A DNA stretch of 45,424 nucleotides from an uncultured Selenomonadales bacterium (GTDB lineage: Bacteria; Bacillota; Negativicutes; Selenomonadales; Selenomonadaceae): assembly GCA_946183785.1 (NCBI GenBank), contig CAMHCS010000023.1:1-45424 (forward strand), written 5' to 3'. The translations under genes were made by a program, and so were the position numbers. The notes beneath the pieces were generated by a model. The model searched no databases. It was not told the origin of the DNA and saw only the letters and a list, made by a program, of their open reading frames with translations. Shown here in pieces: positions 16,098 to 24,979 of the stretch. Numbering within the stretch: position 1 is the first letter of the stretch; every line of letters begins with the position of its first letter.

Positions 16098-17777
16098 ATG
16101 AATGGGCAAGAGGCGCAAACGGCGGCGCGGCTCCGCGGCTTGGCGTATGCGGCGTTGACGCGCGGAGAGACACAGGCTGCCAAAGACGCCATGGAAGCCC
16201 TGAAGGCGTATGATCGCGAGGAAGCCCTGCGTTTAATGACGAGCCTCGGCATTGAGACAAACAATCCGGAATACGCGGAAAACGCATTGCAGGAATTGGA
16301 AAAGCTTGCGCCGAAGAAGCCCTATACGAGGTATCTTTCGGCACGCGTCGCCTATCTGCACGGAAAATGGGCGGCGATCATCGAGCCGTTGGAAGCGCTT
16401 CGGAAAGAGGAAATGAGCGGCCCCGTCAGGGAGCGGGTTTGCAATCTCCTGGGACGAGCCTATCGAAGGCTGGGAAAAAGCGAGAAGGCGGCGCAGTGCG
16501 ATTTGGAGGCTTCGCGGGCAGAGCCTGAAGCGGCCGCCGGTGAATACGGGAATTATTTGTTCGATCTCCATCATGTGGCGGGGAGGTCTCCGGAAGAACA
16601 GCGCGCGGCGGCGGCGAAGTTTGATTCTTTTTTTTCAGACGTCGGGCAGTTTCGCCATCGGCGGCGCAAGGCTGGGGGGCCGTTGCGCGTCGGCTACATC
16701 TCGGCCGACTTCCGCTATCATGTGGTGCTTCGCTTTGCGGCGGCGATGCTTTGCGGAAAGGACTGTTCGCCGTTTTCCGTTTACGCGTATATGACGGGCG
16801 GGGAAGACGGATTCAGCAAAGCGCTGGCCGAGCGGGTCGACGTCTGGCGGAATCTCCGTGGATTGTCTCCGGAAGCGGCGGCTCGAACCATATATGAAGA
16901 TGAGATAGATATTTTGGTGGAGCTGGGCGGCCATACGACGGGCAACGCCTTGCCCATATTGGCTTATAAGCCCGCGCCCGTGCAGATTTGCGGAATCGGC
17001 TATTGGGCTTCGACGGGGCTTTCCGCTGTCGATTACTTTTTGGGCGACGTTTATCTTGACGACGAGGAAACGCAAAAGGCGTTCACGGAAAAGCTTCTGG
17101 TTTTGCCGCGGACTCATTTTTGCTATACGGAGGTCGGCGATGTTCCTGCTCCGGCAGAGGAGCCGCCGTGCTGCCGTGCGGGGACGACGACTTTTGGCAG
17201 TTTCAACGATTTCGGCAAGGCGTCCGATGAAACGCTTCGCTTATGGGCGAGGATTCTGAAGCGGATTCCCGACGCGAGGCTTTTGGTGAAAGGAACGGTC
17301 TTTGACGAGCCGGGAAATCGCGCCTACGCGATAGAACGAATGAAACGGGAAGGAATCCCTATGGAGCGTGTGGAGATGCGCGGCTTTTCGCTCGATTATC
17401 TCGGCGAGTACGCGGACATGGACGTCGCGCTGGATACGTTTCCGTATCCCGGCGGCGGGACGACTTGCGACGCGCTTTATATGGGCGTCCCGGTAGTCAC
17501 ACTGGCGGGGGCGGATCACGGCGGGCGCTTTGGGCGCAGCCTGCTGATGAATCTCGGATTGGGCGAGCTTGTCGCGAATACGCCGGAGGAATATGAAGAG
17601 AAAGCGATTGCCATTGCCGGGGATCGGGAGCTTTTATGCGCGTTCCGAAAAAATCTTCGGGAGATGATGCGCCGTTCCCCTTTGATGGACGAGGCGCAGT
17701 ATCGAAAAGATCTGGCAGCGGCGTACGCGGATATATGGCAGGATTATATGCGAAAAAACAGTACTATGATTAAATAA
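16098..17777 (+). CDS. OGT-like (GT41/SPINDLY-type) protein O-glycosyltransferase with TPRs
   Basis: A 559-residue protein. TPR-like helices fill about residues 1-190 and an O-GlcNAc-transferase-type catalytic region the rest. Family landmarks are visible: LRVGYISADFRYH, with the conserved His after the DF; ILVELGGHTTGNALPILAYK followed by PAPVQICGIGYWASTG; FGSFNDFGKASDETL, with a Lys where OGT binds UDP; and LDTFPYPGGGTTCDALYMGV. It should transfer a sugar from a nucleotide donor to Ser/Thr of a protein in the cytoplasm. I start at ATG 16098, after GAAAAGGGGC; the frame is open further upstream without a better site. Flagellin is a plausible but unproven target. Confidence 0.88.
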   Translation: MNGQEAQTAARLRGLAYAALTRGETQAAKDAMEALKAYDREEALRLMTSLGIETNNPEYAENALQELEKLAPKKPYTRYLSARVAYLHGKWAAIIEPLEALRKEEMSGPVRERVCNLLGRAYRRLGKSEKAAQCDLEASRAEPEAAAGEYGNYLFDLHHVAGRSPEEQRAAAAKFDSFFSDVGQFRHRRRKAGGPLRVGYISADFRYHVVLRFAAAMLCGKDCSPFSVYAYMTGGEDGFSKALAERVDVWRNLRGLSPEAAARTIYEDEIDILVELGGHTTGNALPILAYKPAPVQICGIGYWASTGLSAVDYFLGDVYLDDEETQKAFTEKLLVLPRTHFCYTEVGDVPAPAEEPPCCRAGTTTFGSFNDFGKASDETLRLWARILKRIPDARLLVKGTVFDEPGNRAYAIERMKREGIPMERVEMRGFSLDYLGEYADMDVALDTFPYPGGGTTCDALYMGVPVVTLAGADHGGRFGRSLLMNLGLGELVANTPEEYEEKAIAIAGDRELLCAFRKNLREMMRRSPLMDEAQYRKDLAAAYADIWQDYMRKNSTMIK

Positions 17778-17795
17778 AGCTGGGAGGCGCGATTC

Positions 17796-18881
17796 ATGGG
17801 AAAAGCAAGCAGAAAACTGAAAAAAAAGCAGCAGCAGGAGGAAAACGTGGAGCTGCAGGCCGAGGTCAAAGAGATAGAGCAGAAGCTCTTTAAGCAGTTG
17901 GAGGACGAAGCATATTCGGATGTACTGGACACGCTGGTGGAGCTGACGAAGAAGAATTCCGTCAGCCCGCAGGCGATGTACGCGGGCGCTTATGCGTATT
18001 TCATGCTTGGGGATTATGACCGCGCGGCAACTTGGATCGACAATACGCTGCGGTTTGCGCCGAACCATGTGGCGGCGCGGATTCTTCTTGCCAGATTGTG
18101 CATCCTGCAGGACAAGGTCGATAACGGGCTTGCCATTTTTGACCTCTTGACGGATAAATTCCTGCCCGGTCTGAGCGAGGAGGAGCGGGACGAGATCGAT
18201 GCGCTGTCCGGCTTTTACGGGCGGAACGAACCGGATAAGATTAAGAAGGATTATCCACACCTCGCGGCGTTTTTGCACATCGGCGAGGAGGAAGAAAATG
18301 TCGGCGCGGAAACGGAAGGACAAACGACGGGGTCGGTCATGGGACTGAAACTGCCGTCGATTGCGGGGACGGCAAAGACGGAGCCGACTGCCGCCGCGAA
18401 GAAAGAAGAGACACAGCAGCCGCAAAATCAGGAGGCAGGCAAGAGCGCGCTGGCTGTTTTGCGGAGTCTCAAGGAGAAAATCGACGCCCGCGTGCACGGC
18501 GCAGCCGGCGCTGTGCAGACGGTTCAGCCGTCGACTGCAGCTGACGGCGCACAAGCCTCGTCATCGCCTGCAAAGGAAGAAACTCGTAGCGCTGCAAACG
18601 AGGCGAGGGCGAAACTTTGGGAAATATGCGAAGGCAAATATTCCGTCTCGGAAAAGGTGCGTCTGCTGAACTCGTTTGCGGGCGGTTATTACGCGCAGGG
18701 AGATTTGGAGACGGCCGAGCTCTTTTTGACAGAAGCGCTGAAGCTGGACGAGACGGACGGCCTGCTCCGCAATCTTGCCGTCCTGCTTGCGGAAAAAGGA
18801 GAGCAGGCCAAGGCAATCCAGGCGGCGGCTCGGATGCGGCAGGCGGATTTCCTGCTGCTCCAGGCAATCCGCGATATGTAA
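17796..18881 (+). CDS. TPR-containing protein of unknown function
   Basis: A 361-residue soluble protein. A very basic start (MGKASRKLKKKQQQEE) leads into TPR-like helices (AMYAGAYAYFMLGDYDRAAT, then HVAARILLARLCILQDKVDN). A low-complexity linker rich in Ala, Glu, Gln and Thr covers about residues 170-265, and a second TPR pair follows (YYAQGDLETAELFLTEALKL, LRNLAVLLAEKGEQAKAIQA). A GGGAGGCG Shine-Dalgarno precedes the ATG. It sits between the OGT-like gene and a methyltransferase-like gene, with spacings of 18 and 6 bp, so it is probably co-transcribed and may present the acceptor protein to the glycosyltransferases. Confidence 0.8.
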   Translation: MGKASRKLKKKQQQEENVELQAEVKEIEQKLFKQLEDEAYSDVLDTLVELTKKNSVSPQAMYAGAYAYFMLGDYDRAATWIDNTLRFAPNHVAARILLARLCILQDKVDNGLAIFDLLTDKFLPGLSEEERDEIDALSGFYGRNEPDKIKKDYPHLAAFLHIGEEEENVGAETEGQTTGSVMGLKLPSIAGTAKTEPTAAAKKEETQQPQNQEAGKSALAVLRSLKEKIDARVHGAAGAVQTVQPSTAADGAQASSSPAKEETRSAANEARAKLWEICEGKYSVSEKVRLLNSFAGGYYAQGDLETAELFLTEALKLDETDGLLRNLAVLLAEKGEQAKAIQAAARMRQADFLLLQAIRDM

Positions 18882-18887
18882 GCGCGA

Positions 18888-19775
18888 ATGGAAAAAAACG
18901 ACGGGCTGACGCTGCTCTCATTCTTGGAGCCGGAAACGAAGGCGTCGTCGATACTCGTGATCGAAAGCGTGCAATATCTGCCTGCGCTTCGCAAAATGTT
19001 TCCTAAGGCTTCATTGTACGCCGTCGCTGCGGACGAGGATACGGCGCGCACTCCAGAAATGGAAGGGATCGGCGTCCATTGGGAAACGCTCGATTATCGA
19101 GAGACTGTGCTTCCGTTTCCGCGCAAGTTTTTCGATTTCGTCCTGTCGGAGCGGATGCTGGAAAACGTCGCGAATCCGCAGGACATCGCTTCCGGGATTG
19201 GAACCTTCATCAAGGATACGGGCTGTTTGCTGACGAGCTTTGAAAACGTCCGCTATTGGCGCGCCTTACAGGAATTGATGGACGGCCACTATTACGCGAT
19301 TGTGCGGCGGCGGTACGCAAAGCCGGAGTTTGAGCGATTGCTTTACGCGTCGTTCTATAAAGACGTGTTTTTCGCGCCCGTGCGAAAGCCCTGCGATGAC
19401 GGAACCGTTGAGCGGCTTGTCGCGGCGGGGTTCGAGAATCGGCTGGGCGATCTCGACACGGAGGTCTGGCTGGTGCAGGCGACGCGGTCCGCATTGAGTG
19501 TCGCCGCGCTGAAGACGGAGCATACGCCGGAGGAGAGGAAAATGCTGGCGACGCTCCTGCGCCGGATTGAGTACGATATTGACATGGCTGAAAATGTCGC
19601 CGCGCTTTGGGTGTTGGCGGATGAGGCGGGATTTGCCGCGGACTATTTGGCGCGGTTTGCGGCGGAAATCGTCGTACACGGAGAGGCGTTCCTGGCGGCG
19701 CTGAAAACGGCTTCCCCGGAAGAACGCCTTGCGGTTGTGGACGCCATGGCGGAAGCTGTATATGGGAGACAATGA
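18888..19775 (+). CDS. Methyltransferase-like (degenerate Rossmann) protein
   Basis: A 295-residue protein. Residues 20-135 read like a class I SAM methyltransferase core: SILVIESVQYLPALRKMFPK in place of the glycine-rich loop, an acidic strand end (LYAVAADED), VHWETLDYRETVLPFP, then FDFVLSERMLENVANPQDIA and DTGCLLTSFENVRYW. The GxGxG loop is not recognisable, so SAM binding is doubtful. The C-terminal 90 residues are helical. It starts six bases after the TPR gene and overlaps no gene; the next start follows directly. It may be a scaffold or an inactive member within the glycosylation set. Confidence 0.6.
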   Translation: MEKNDGLTLLSFLEPETKASSILVIESVQYLPALRKMFPKASLYAVAADEDTARTPEMEGIGVHWETLDYRETVLPFPRKFFDFVLSERMLENVANPQDIASGIGTFIKDTGCLLTSFENVRYWRALQELMDGHYYAIVRRRYAKPEFERLLYASFYKDVFFAPVRKPCDDGTVERLVAAGFENRLGDLDTEVWLVQATRSALSVAALKTEHTPEERKMLATLLRRIEYDIDMAENVAALWVLADEAGFAADYLARFAAEIVVHGEAFLAALKTASPEERLAVVDAMAEAVYGRQ

Positions 19776-19776
19776 T

Positions 19777-20460
19777 ATGGCGGAGGATTCCAGGGTCACG
19801 TTCATCACCTGCGTCAACGACGAGGAACAATATGCGGAGTGCCTGCTGTATTTGCGTCACCTGCGCCTTCCCAGCGGCATGGAGGCGGACTATATTCCCG
19901 TGCGCGGCGCGGCGTCGATGGCCGCGGGATACAATGAGGCGATGCGGGCGTCGGCGGCGTGTTACAAGGTGTATCTGCATCAGGACACGCTGGTCGTGAA
20001 CAAAGATATCGTGCGGGATATAAAACGAATTTTTGAAGACCTGTCGATCGGCATGATCGGCATGGTTGGCTGCCGGTCCCTCCCGGCCAGCGGGATATGG
20101 TGGGACGGCATGCGCTGCTATGGCAGGGTGCTTCACGCCTGCGAGCCGGAGTCGGTCGTCGATTCCGAAATGAAGGAGCCGGAGGGCGCGTATATCGACG
20201 TGCAGGCGGCGGACGGCCTGCTTTTAGCGACGCAGTACGATATTCCGTGGCGGGACGATTTCTTCGGCGGTTGGCATTTTTACGACACGTCTCAATGCAT
20301 GGAGTTCGCACGACGGGGATATAAAGTGGTCGTGCCGAATCAGGAAGAGGATTTCTGGTGTATCCACTCCCCGAAGGAAAAGCCGCTGGCGCCGGACTAT
20401 AAAGAGTGGCAGAAGATTTTCCTGAAGGAATACGGCGCGGAGCTTGCGCCGGAGATATAG
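19777..20460 (+). CDS. Glycosyltransferase-like protein (Glyco_tranf_2_5 type)
   Basis: A 227-residue protein with a compact GT-A-like fold: VTFITCVNDEEQYAECLLYL at the N-terminus, GAASMAAGYNEAMR, YKVYLHQDTLVVNKDIVRDI with an HQD in the DxD position, and DVQAADGLLLATQYDIPW followed by DDFFGGWHFYDTSQ. This matches the small glycosyltransferase-like family often found beside polysaccharide or flagellar glycosylation genes. I start at ATG 19777, eight bases after GGGAG and overlapping the end of the upstream gene region. It is the last gene of the set; an inverted-repeat element follows. Confidence 0.75.
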   Translation: MAEDSRVTFITCVNDEEQYAECLLYLRHLRLPSGMEADYIPVRGAASMAAGYNEAMRASAACYKVYLHQDTLVVNKDIVRDIKRIFEDLSIGMIGMVGCRSLPASGIWWDGMRCYGRVLHACEPESVVDSEMKEPEGAYIDVQAADGLLLATQYDIPWRDDFFGGWHFYDTSQCMEFARRGYKVVVPNQEEDFWCIHSPKEKPLAPDYKEWQKIFLKEYGAELAPEI

Positions 20461-20600
20461 AAATCACTGCATAAGACAAGGCGTAGTCCTGTCGGGGGAT
20501 TTTTGCGCCAGGCAAGAAAAGTGTTCGAAGTCGTAGCGGTATTGCGTCGAAAGCACTTTGACGCAGCATGACGGAAAAAGAACCGACGGGGATAGGGAAG
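20461..20600 (+). repeat. Interspersed inverted-repeat element (copy B)
   Basis: About 140 bp matching copy A along most of its length (GATTTTTGCGCCAGGCAAG, a central hairpin, then TTGACGCAGCATGACGGAAA). The central stem here is AAAGTG/CACTTT, whereas copy A has GATGCCGT/ACGGCATC in the same place, so pairing is kept although sequence is not. The right terminal arm is not recognisable. It lies between a glycosyltransferase gene and a HAD gene. Confidence 0.75.
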
Positions 20601-20610
20601 AAGGCGGGAA

Positions 20611-21246
20611 GTGAAGGAAAAGAGGATTGAAACATGCGGCACGCGAACCGTGTTCGCGTTTGACCTGGACGGGACGGTAACGCGGGAAGAAACGCTGCCG
20701 ATACTCGCTGGGGAGCTGGGGCTATCCGAGGAGATGGCCCGGCTCACACGGCTGACGATGGACGGGCATTTCGCATTTTCCGAGTCGTTTCGTTTGCGTT
20801 TTCATATATTGAAGGAAATCCCGTTGGCGACGATTCAGGGCATCATGGACTCTGTTGAACTCGATCCCTTGATTGCGGAATTTATTCGCGGACGGAAGGA
20901 AGATTGTGCGATCGTCACAGGGAATCTTGATCTTTGGGTAGAGCCGATCTTGAAAAAGCTCGGCTGCCGCGCGTTTACGTCGAAAAGCGCGTGGGATGAG
21001 CAAGAAGGGCTGATTCTTGCGTCTATCGTGGACAAAGGGGAGTCGGTGCGCACGCTTCGGGAAGAAGCGGATCGCGTCATCGCCGTCGGCGAAGGGGCGA
21101 ACGATATCCCGATGTTCGAGGCTGCGGATATCGCCGTGTCTTACGGCGGCGTCCATCGCCCCGTAGAGGCGGCCATCGCTGCGTCCGATTATATGGCGCG
21201 GGACGCGGAGTCGCTTTGCAAATTGCTTCAGATGCTGTCGAAATAA
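20611..21246 (+). CDS. HAD-family phosphatase (SerB-like subfamily IB)
   Basis: A 211-residue protein with all four HAD motifs: FAFDLDGTVT (catalytic Asp pair), CAIVTGNLDLW (motif II Thr), a Lys in the FTSKSAWDE region, and VIAVGEGANDIPMFEAADIA (motif IV acidic pair). A helical cap lies between motifs I and II. It hydrolyses a phosphomonoester; the substrate may be phosphoserine-like or a sugar phosphate, which sequence does not settle. The start is GTG at 20611 with a GGGAAG-type site upstream, just after repeat copy B. Confidence 0.82.
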   Translation: MKEKRIETCGTRTVFAFDLDGTVTREETLPILAGELGLSEEMARLTRLTMDGHFAFSESFRLRFHILKEIPLATIQGIMDSVELDPLIAEFIRGRKEDCAIVTGNLDLWVEPILKKLGCRAFTSKSAWDEQEGLILASIVDKGESVRTLREEADRVIAVGEGANDIPMFEAADIAVSYGGVHRPVEAAIAASDYMARDAESLCKLLQMLSK

Positions 21247-21268
21247 AACAAGATAGGGGAGAAAAAGC

Positions 21269-21715
21269 ATGAAGGCATATCGGATTCACGGGAAAAACGG
21301 CGTGCAATTCGAGGACATGGAACCGCAGGAGACGTGCAATTATGACGTGGTGGATTTGAAGCTGCCGGAGGGCGCGAATATCATCACAGTCGGCGGGGCG
21401 CGCGATACGCTTCGCCGCGTCAAACTGAAAGGCAACGCGTATACGCATCTCGAAACGCTGGAGGACAAGCCGATCCTTCGCATTGAAGCGCAGAGGGAGT
21501 TTATGACCGTGGGCACGAACGATTTCGTCGAGCTGGAATATGAGATCGTCGAAGCGGACCAGCATTGCGACTTTGACACCATTTGCACATACAATGCGCC
21601 GGATAATATTTATCATGTCAATTACGTCAACGGCCGGTATCAGCTCACCGACCTTTACAGCAGCCAGATCATCTCCAAGCAGGACGCCATGAAGTACAAG
21701 GCGAAATGGGGCTGA
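21269..21715 (+). CDS. Conserved-looking protein of unknown function
   Basis: A 148-residue soluble protein, MKAYRIHGKNGVQFEDMEPQ at the start and ISKQDAMKYKAKWG at the end. It looks beta-rich (alternating hydrophobic strands such as YDVVDLKLPEGANIITVGGA and FVELEYEIVEADQHCDFDTI). I do not recognise the family. It lies 22 bp after the HAD gene with a GGGGAG Shine-Dalgarno, so the two are probably co-transcribed. No signal peptide, membrane segment or known catalytic motif is visible. Confidence 0.7.
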   Translation: MKAYRIHGKNGVQFEDMEPQETCNYDVVDLKLPEGANIITVGGARDTLRRVKLKGNAYTHLETLEDKPILRIEAQREFMTVGTNDFVELEYEIVEADQHCDFDTICTYNAPDNIYHVNYVNGRYQLTDLYSSQIISKQDAMKYKAKWG

Positions 21716-21721
21716 TGGGGA

Positions 21722-21750
21722 TTGCGCGGAGCAGAAGGATTTGCTATAAT
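21722..21750 (+). promoter_or_regulatory. Sigma-A promoter of tRNA-Arg
   Basis: TTGCGC (21722-21727), a 17-bp spacer and a perfect TATAAT (21745-21750) with a TGC extension, 15 bp before the tRNA 5' end. Confidence 0.75.
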
Positions 21751-21764
21751 ACTTTTTGTTGATT

Positions 21765-23324
<1,560 letters not shown>

Positions 23325-23351
23325 AAAAGCACATCCTTTTGCGGAGTCATA

Positions 23352-23394
23352 AATGGATAAAAAAGAAAACAAGGCATTGGTAAAAACCGATGCC
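23352..23394 (-). terminator. Terminator after the DUF1828/DUF1829 gene
   Basis: On the minus strand GGCATCGG-TTTTT-ACCAATGCC is followed by TTGTTTTCTTTTTTATCC. It lies directly after the stop of the gene at 23403-24161 and before the recombinase start. Confidence 0.75.
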
Positions 23395-23402
23395 CTGTCT
23401 TG

Positions 23403-24161
23403 TTAAACCGCCATTTTTTCAAGATAGTTCTGCCTTTCTGCCCATAGCACAGGTATTGCGCTGTAGGCGGGAAAAGCCGACAATACTTCTTCAGGCACTT
23501 TCTTGGTGTCATTCAAAAACGCGAACATCTGGCTATCTTCGCCGCGTACTTTTTGAATATCGTTCCAATTGAAAAGCGTCATCTTGGTATTGGCCTTGTT
23601 TGGGGTGTTGATGGCGTATATCAGCCTCTCAGGATATGTTTTTCTTTTTGGGATGATAAAATCCACTTTGTGAATTAATCCGCTATATCCTTGGAATTGG
23701 ATATCCTGCGTATACGCAATATCATTTTCGTCCAGGAATTTGACGATGTCATCCACAAATATATTTGGATTTCGGGCCTTGGACGGAATAAACATATCGC
23801 TTGCCCCCATCATCGCCTGAAGCAACAAATGCTGCTTAACGGGATATGTGTTCGGGGCGGCAATAATTTGCAATTCCTTTTTATTGACAATATGCACGCC
23901 GTAGCTCCGCATAAAATGCTCAATGGTTTTCATGCGCTTGGAGACGGACACACCGTTCATTTCCATATCGCTTAATAGGTACCCGTCGTCAGATAAAATA
24001 ATCTGGCCGCGGTCTTCTTTCGCATAAATAACCAGACCGTCATTATGCCTGTCCATGAGAGGCGTTGCGATCTCCGTCCAGCCATTGGGCAGAGCCTTTT
24101 CGACAGTGTTTTCCTTGAACCATTTTATATAATTATCCGTCCATGCCTGTTTGCCCTTCAT
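23403..24161 (-). CDS. DUF1828/DUF1829 domain protein
   Basis: A 252-residue protein. The N-terminal half (WTEIATPLMDRHNDGLVIYA, then IILSDDGYLLSDMEMNG) has the look of DUF1828. The C-terminal half (QGYSGLIHKVDFIIPKRKTY and PERLIYAINTPNKANTKMTL) looks like DUF1829, which has a nuclease-like alternation of strands and helices. The role of the family is not established; it occurs in prophages and mobile islands of Firmicutes. It overlaps the upstream gene by 29 bp, so the two form a coupled pair. A defence or toxin-antitoxin function is possible but not shown by the sequence. Confidence 0.75.
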   Translation of the reverse strand: MKGKQAWTDNYIKWFKENTVEKALPNGWTEIATPLMDRHNDGLVIYAKEDRGQIILSDDGYLLSDMEMNGVSVSKRMKTIEHFMRSYGVHIVNKKELQIIAAPNTYPVKQHLLLQAMMGASDMFIPSKARNPNIFVDDIVKFLDENDIAYTQDIQFQGYSGLIHKVDFIIPKRKTYPERLIYAINTPNKANTKMTLFNWNDIQKVRGEDSQMFAFLNDTKKVPEEVLSAFPAYSAIPVLWAERQNYLEKMAV

Positions 24162-24612
24162 ATTGAAGACTCCCTTGCTCTACAATCTGAATCTTATCGA
24201 CATCGACAACATGCGTATACTCAAAGAAATCCAATAGCGTTTGGACAGCGTTTTGCGGATCCGAAAAAAGTTCTGGAAGCAGATAGGCCTGATGATCTCC
24301 GTGGTTTTCGTCGTAAATATGTATGTGCGGCGTATGCGGAGGGATCGTCGAACCGTCAGGATTTGTATGTACGCCGGAGCCATACGTGTCCAAGCGGAGC
24401 AACAGGAACCGTTTTTCATAAAACAAAATATAGGTGCTTTTGCTTGGATTTTTCTCGGCGCGCCACATATACGCGACAAAATTTCTGATGCTGTCCAAAT
24501 CCGTGAGCCCATATTCATTATATTTGCTTGGCTCAGGAATAGCAACCTGAATCTGCTTCAGGCGCTTTTGCAAATGGATTAAAAATTGCGCCTCGTCATT
24601 TGACAGATGCAT
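24133..24612 (-). CDS. Partner gene of the DUF1828/DUF1829 protein, unknown function
   Basis: A 159-residue protein starting MHLSNDEAQFLIHLQKRLKQ after a strong AAAGGAGGAA site. It contains YILFYEKRFLLLRLDTYGSG and a His-rich stretch, PPHTPHIHIYDENHGDHQAY, which could bind metal. The frame is open further upstream but the Shine-Dalgarno fixes this start. Its last 29 bases overlap the downstream DUF1828/1829 gene. Paired mobile-element genes with such overlap often encode two-part toxin-antitoxin or anti-phage modules. I do not recognise the family with confidence. Confidence 0.65.
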   Translation of the reverse strand: MHLSNDEAQFLIHLQKRLKQIQVAIPEPSKYNEYGLTDLDSIRNFVAYMWRAEKNPSKSTYILFYEKRFLLLRLDTYGSGVHTNPDGSTIPPHTPHIHIYDENHGDHQAYLLPELFSDPQNAVQTLLDFFEYTHVVDVDKIQIVEQGSLQYEGQTGMDG

Positions 24613-24633
24613 GTGAAATTCCTCCTTTCGCCG

Positions 24634-24656
24634 CTTTCGGGGCGGCTTTTTTATTG
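24634..24656. other. Hairpin directly upstream of the minus-strand gene pair
   Basis: GCCGC-TTTCGGG-GCGGC followed on the plus strand by TTTTTTATT. On the plus strand it would be a terminator, although no plus-strand gene precedes it. On the minus strand it forms a leader hairpin just before the AAAGGAGGAA site of the gene at 24612. It separates that pair from the toxin promoter at 24668. Confidence 0.55.
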
Positions 24657-24667
24657 GTCGTTCATTT

Positions 24668-24675
24668 GCTATAAT
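24668..24675 (+). promoter_or_regulatory. Extended -10 promoter of the Fst-like toxin mRNA
   Basis: TGCTATAAT at 24667-24675 is a perfect extended -10. The -35 region is only a T-run. A start near 24682 and the terminator near 24910 predict a transcript of about 230 bases with a 50-base leader before the tiny toxin frame. Confidence 0.55.
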
Positions 24676-24733
24676 ATTTATGTTGTCACGGCCTGACCGG
24701 GTTAATAACGGCACGGAAGGGAGGACAAGACGA

Positions 24734-24832
24734 ATGCTTTTCAACCACCAGAATCTATCGACCTTCATGATCGGCGTTGCTTCCAGCTTGGCAGCGATGT
24801 TGATATGGGAACTGCTTTCTGACCGTAGATAG
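24734..24832 (+). CDS. Fst-like small membrane toxin candidate (32 residues)
   Basis: A 32-residue frame, too short for most gene callers, with a strong GGAAGGGAGGACAAG site. The peptide has a short polar start (MLFNHQNLS), one hydrophobic membrane segment (TFMIGVASSLAAMLIW) and a charged tail (ELLSDRR). Size and layout match toxins of the Fst/Ldr group, such as the 33-residue Fst of the pAD1 par system, which damage the cell membrane. The surroundings also fit: own promoter, terminator shared with a convergent promoter, and a direct repeat covering the start codon. Amino acid identity to Fst itself is low, so this is a structural and organisational call. Confidence 0.6.
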   Translation: MLFNHQNLSTFMIGVASSLAAMLIWELLSDRR

Positions 24833-24875
24833 ACGGCAAGGTGACAATCAGATCGCAGGCGTGGTAGGAACACGC

Positions 24876-24942
24876 AAAAAGAACCCGGCGTTAGCGGCGC
24901 CGGGTTTCTTTTGTTGGGACAATAAATGTCTTCCAACCACCT
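24876..24942 (-). ncRNA. Candidate antitoxin RNA (RNA II-like) convergent to the toxin
   Basis: A minus-strand promoter (TAGACA at 24973-24978, 18 bp, perfect TATAAT at 24949-24954) predicts a start near 24942. The shared hairpin at 24882-24906 is followed on this strand by CTTTTTGCG, giving an RNA of about 67 bases. Its first 19 bases are the complement of 24925-24943, which repeats the toxin start region 24733-24751 (15 of 19 identical, including AATG and CAACCACC). It could therefore pair with the toxin mRNA at the start codon and at the terminator, as RNA II of par does. Confidence 0.55.
24882..24912. terminator. Bidirectional terminator shared by toxin mRNA and antitoxin RNA
   Basis: AACCCGGCG-TTAGCGG-CGCCGGGTT, a perfect 9-bp stem with TCTTTTG after it on the plus strand and CTTTTTGCG after it on the minus strand. 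A shared bidirectional terminator is a hallmark of par-type loci. Confidence 0.75.
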
Positions 24943-24948
24943 GCCCAC

Positions 24949-24978
24949 ATTATACCACCGCCGCTTGCACTTTGTCTA
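24949..24978 (-). promoter_or_regulatory. Promoter of the candidate antitoxin RNA
   Basis: TAGACA (24973-24978), 18-bp spacer, perfect TATAAT (24949-24954) on the minus strand. There is no open frame downstream before the terminator, which suits a small RNA. Confidence 0.6.
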
Positions 24979-24979
24979 T

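Noticed and set aside
24133..24948. Longer version (271 codons) of the DUF1828 partner gene
   Set aside because: The upstream codons cross the toxin frame, its terminator and a hairpin; the strong AAAGGAGGAA site fixes the start at 24612.
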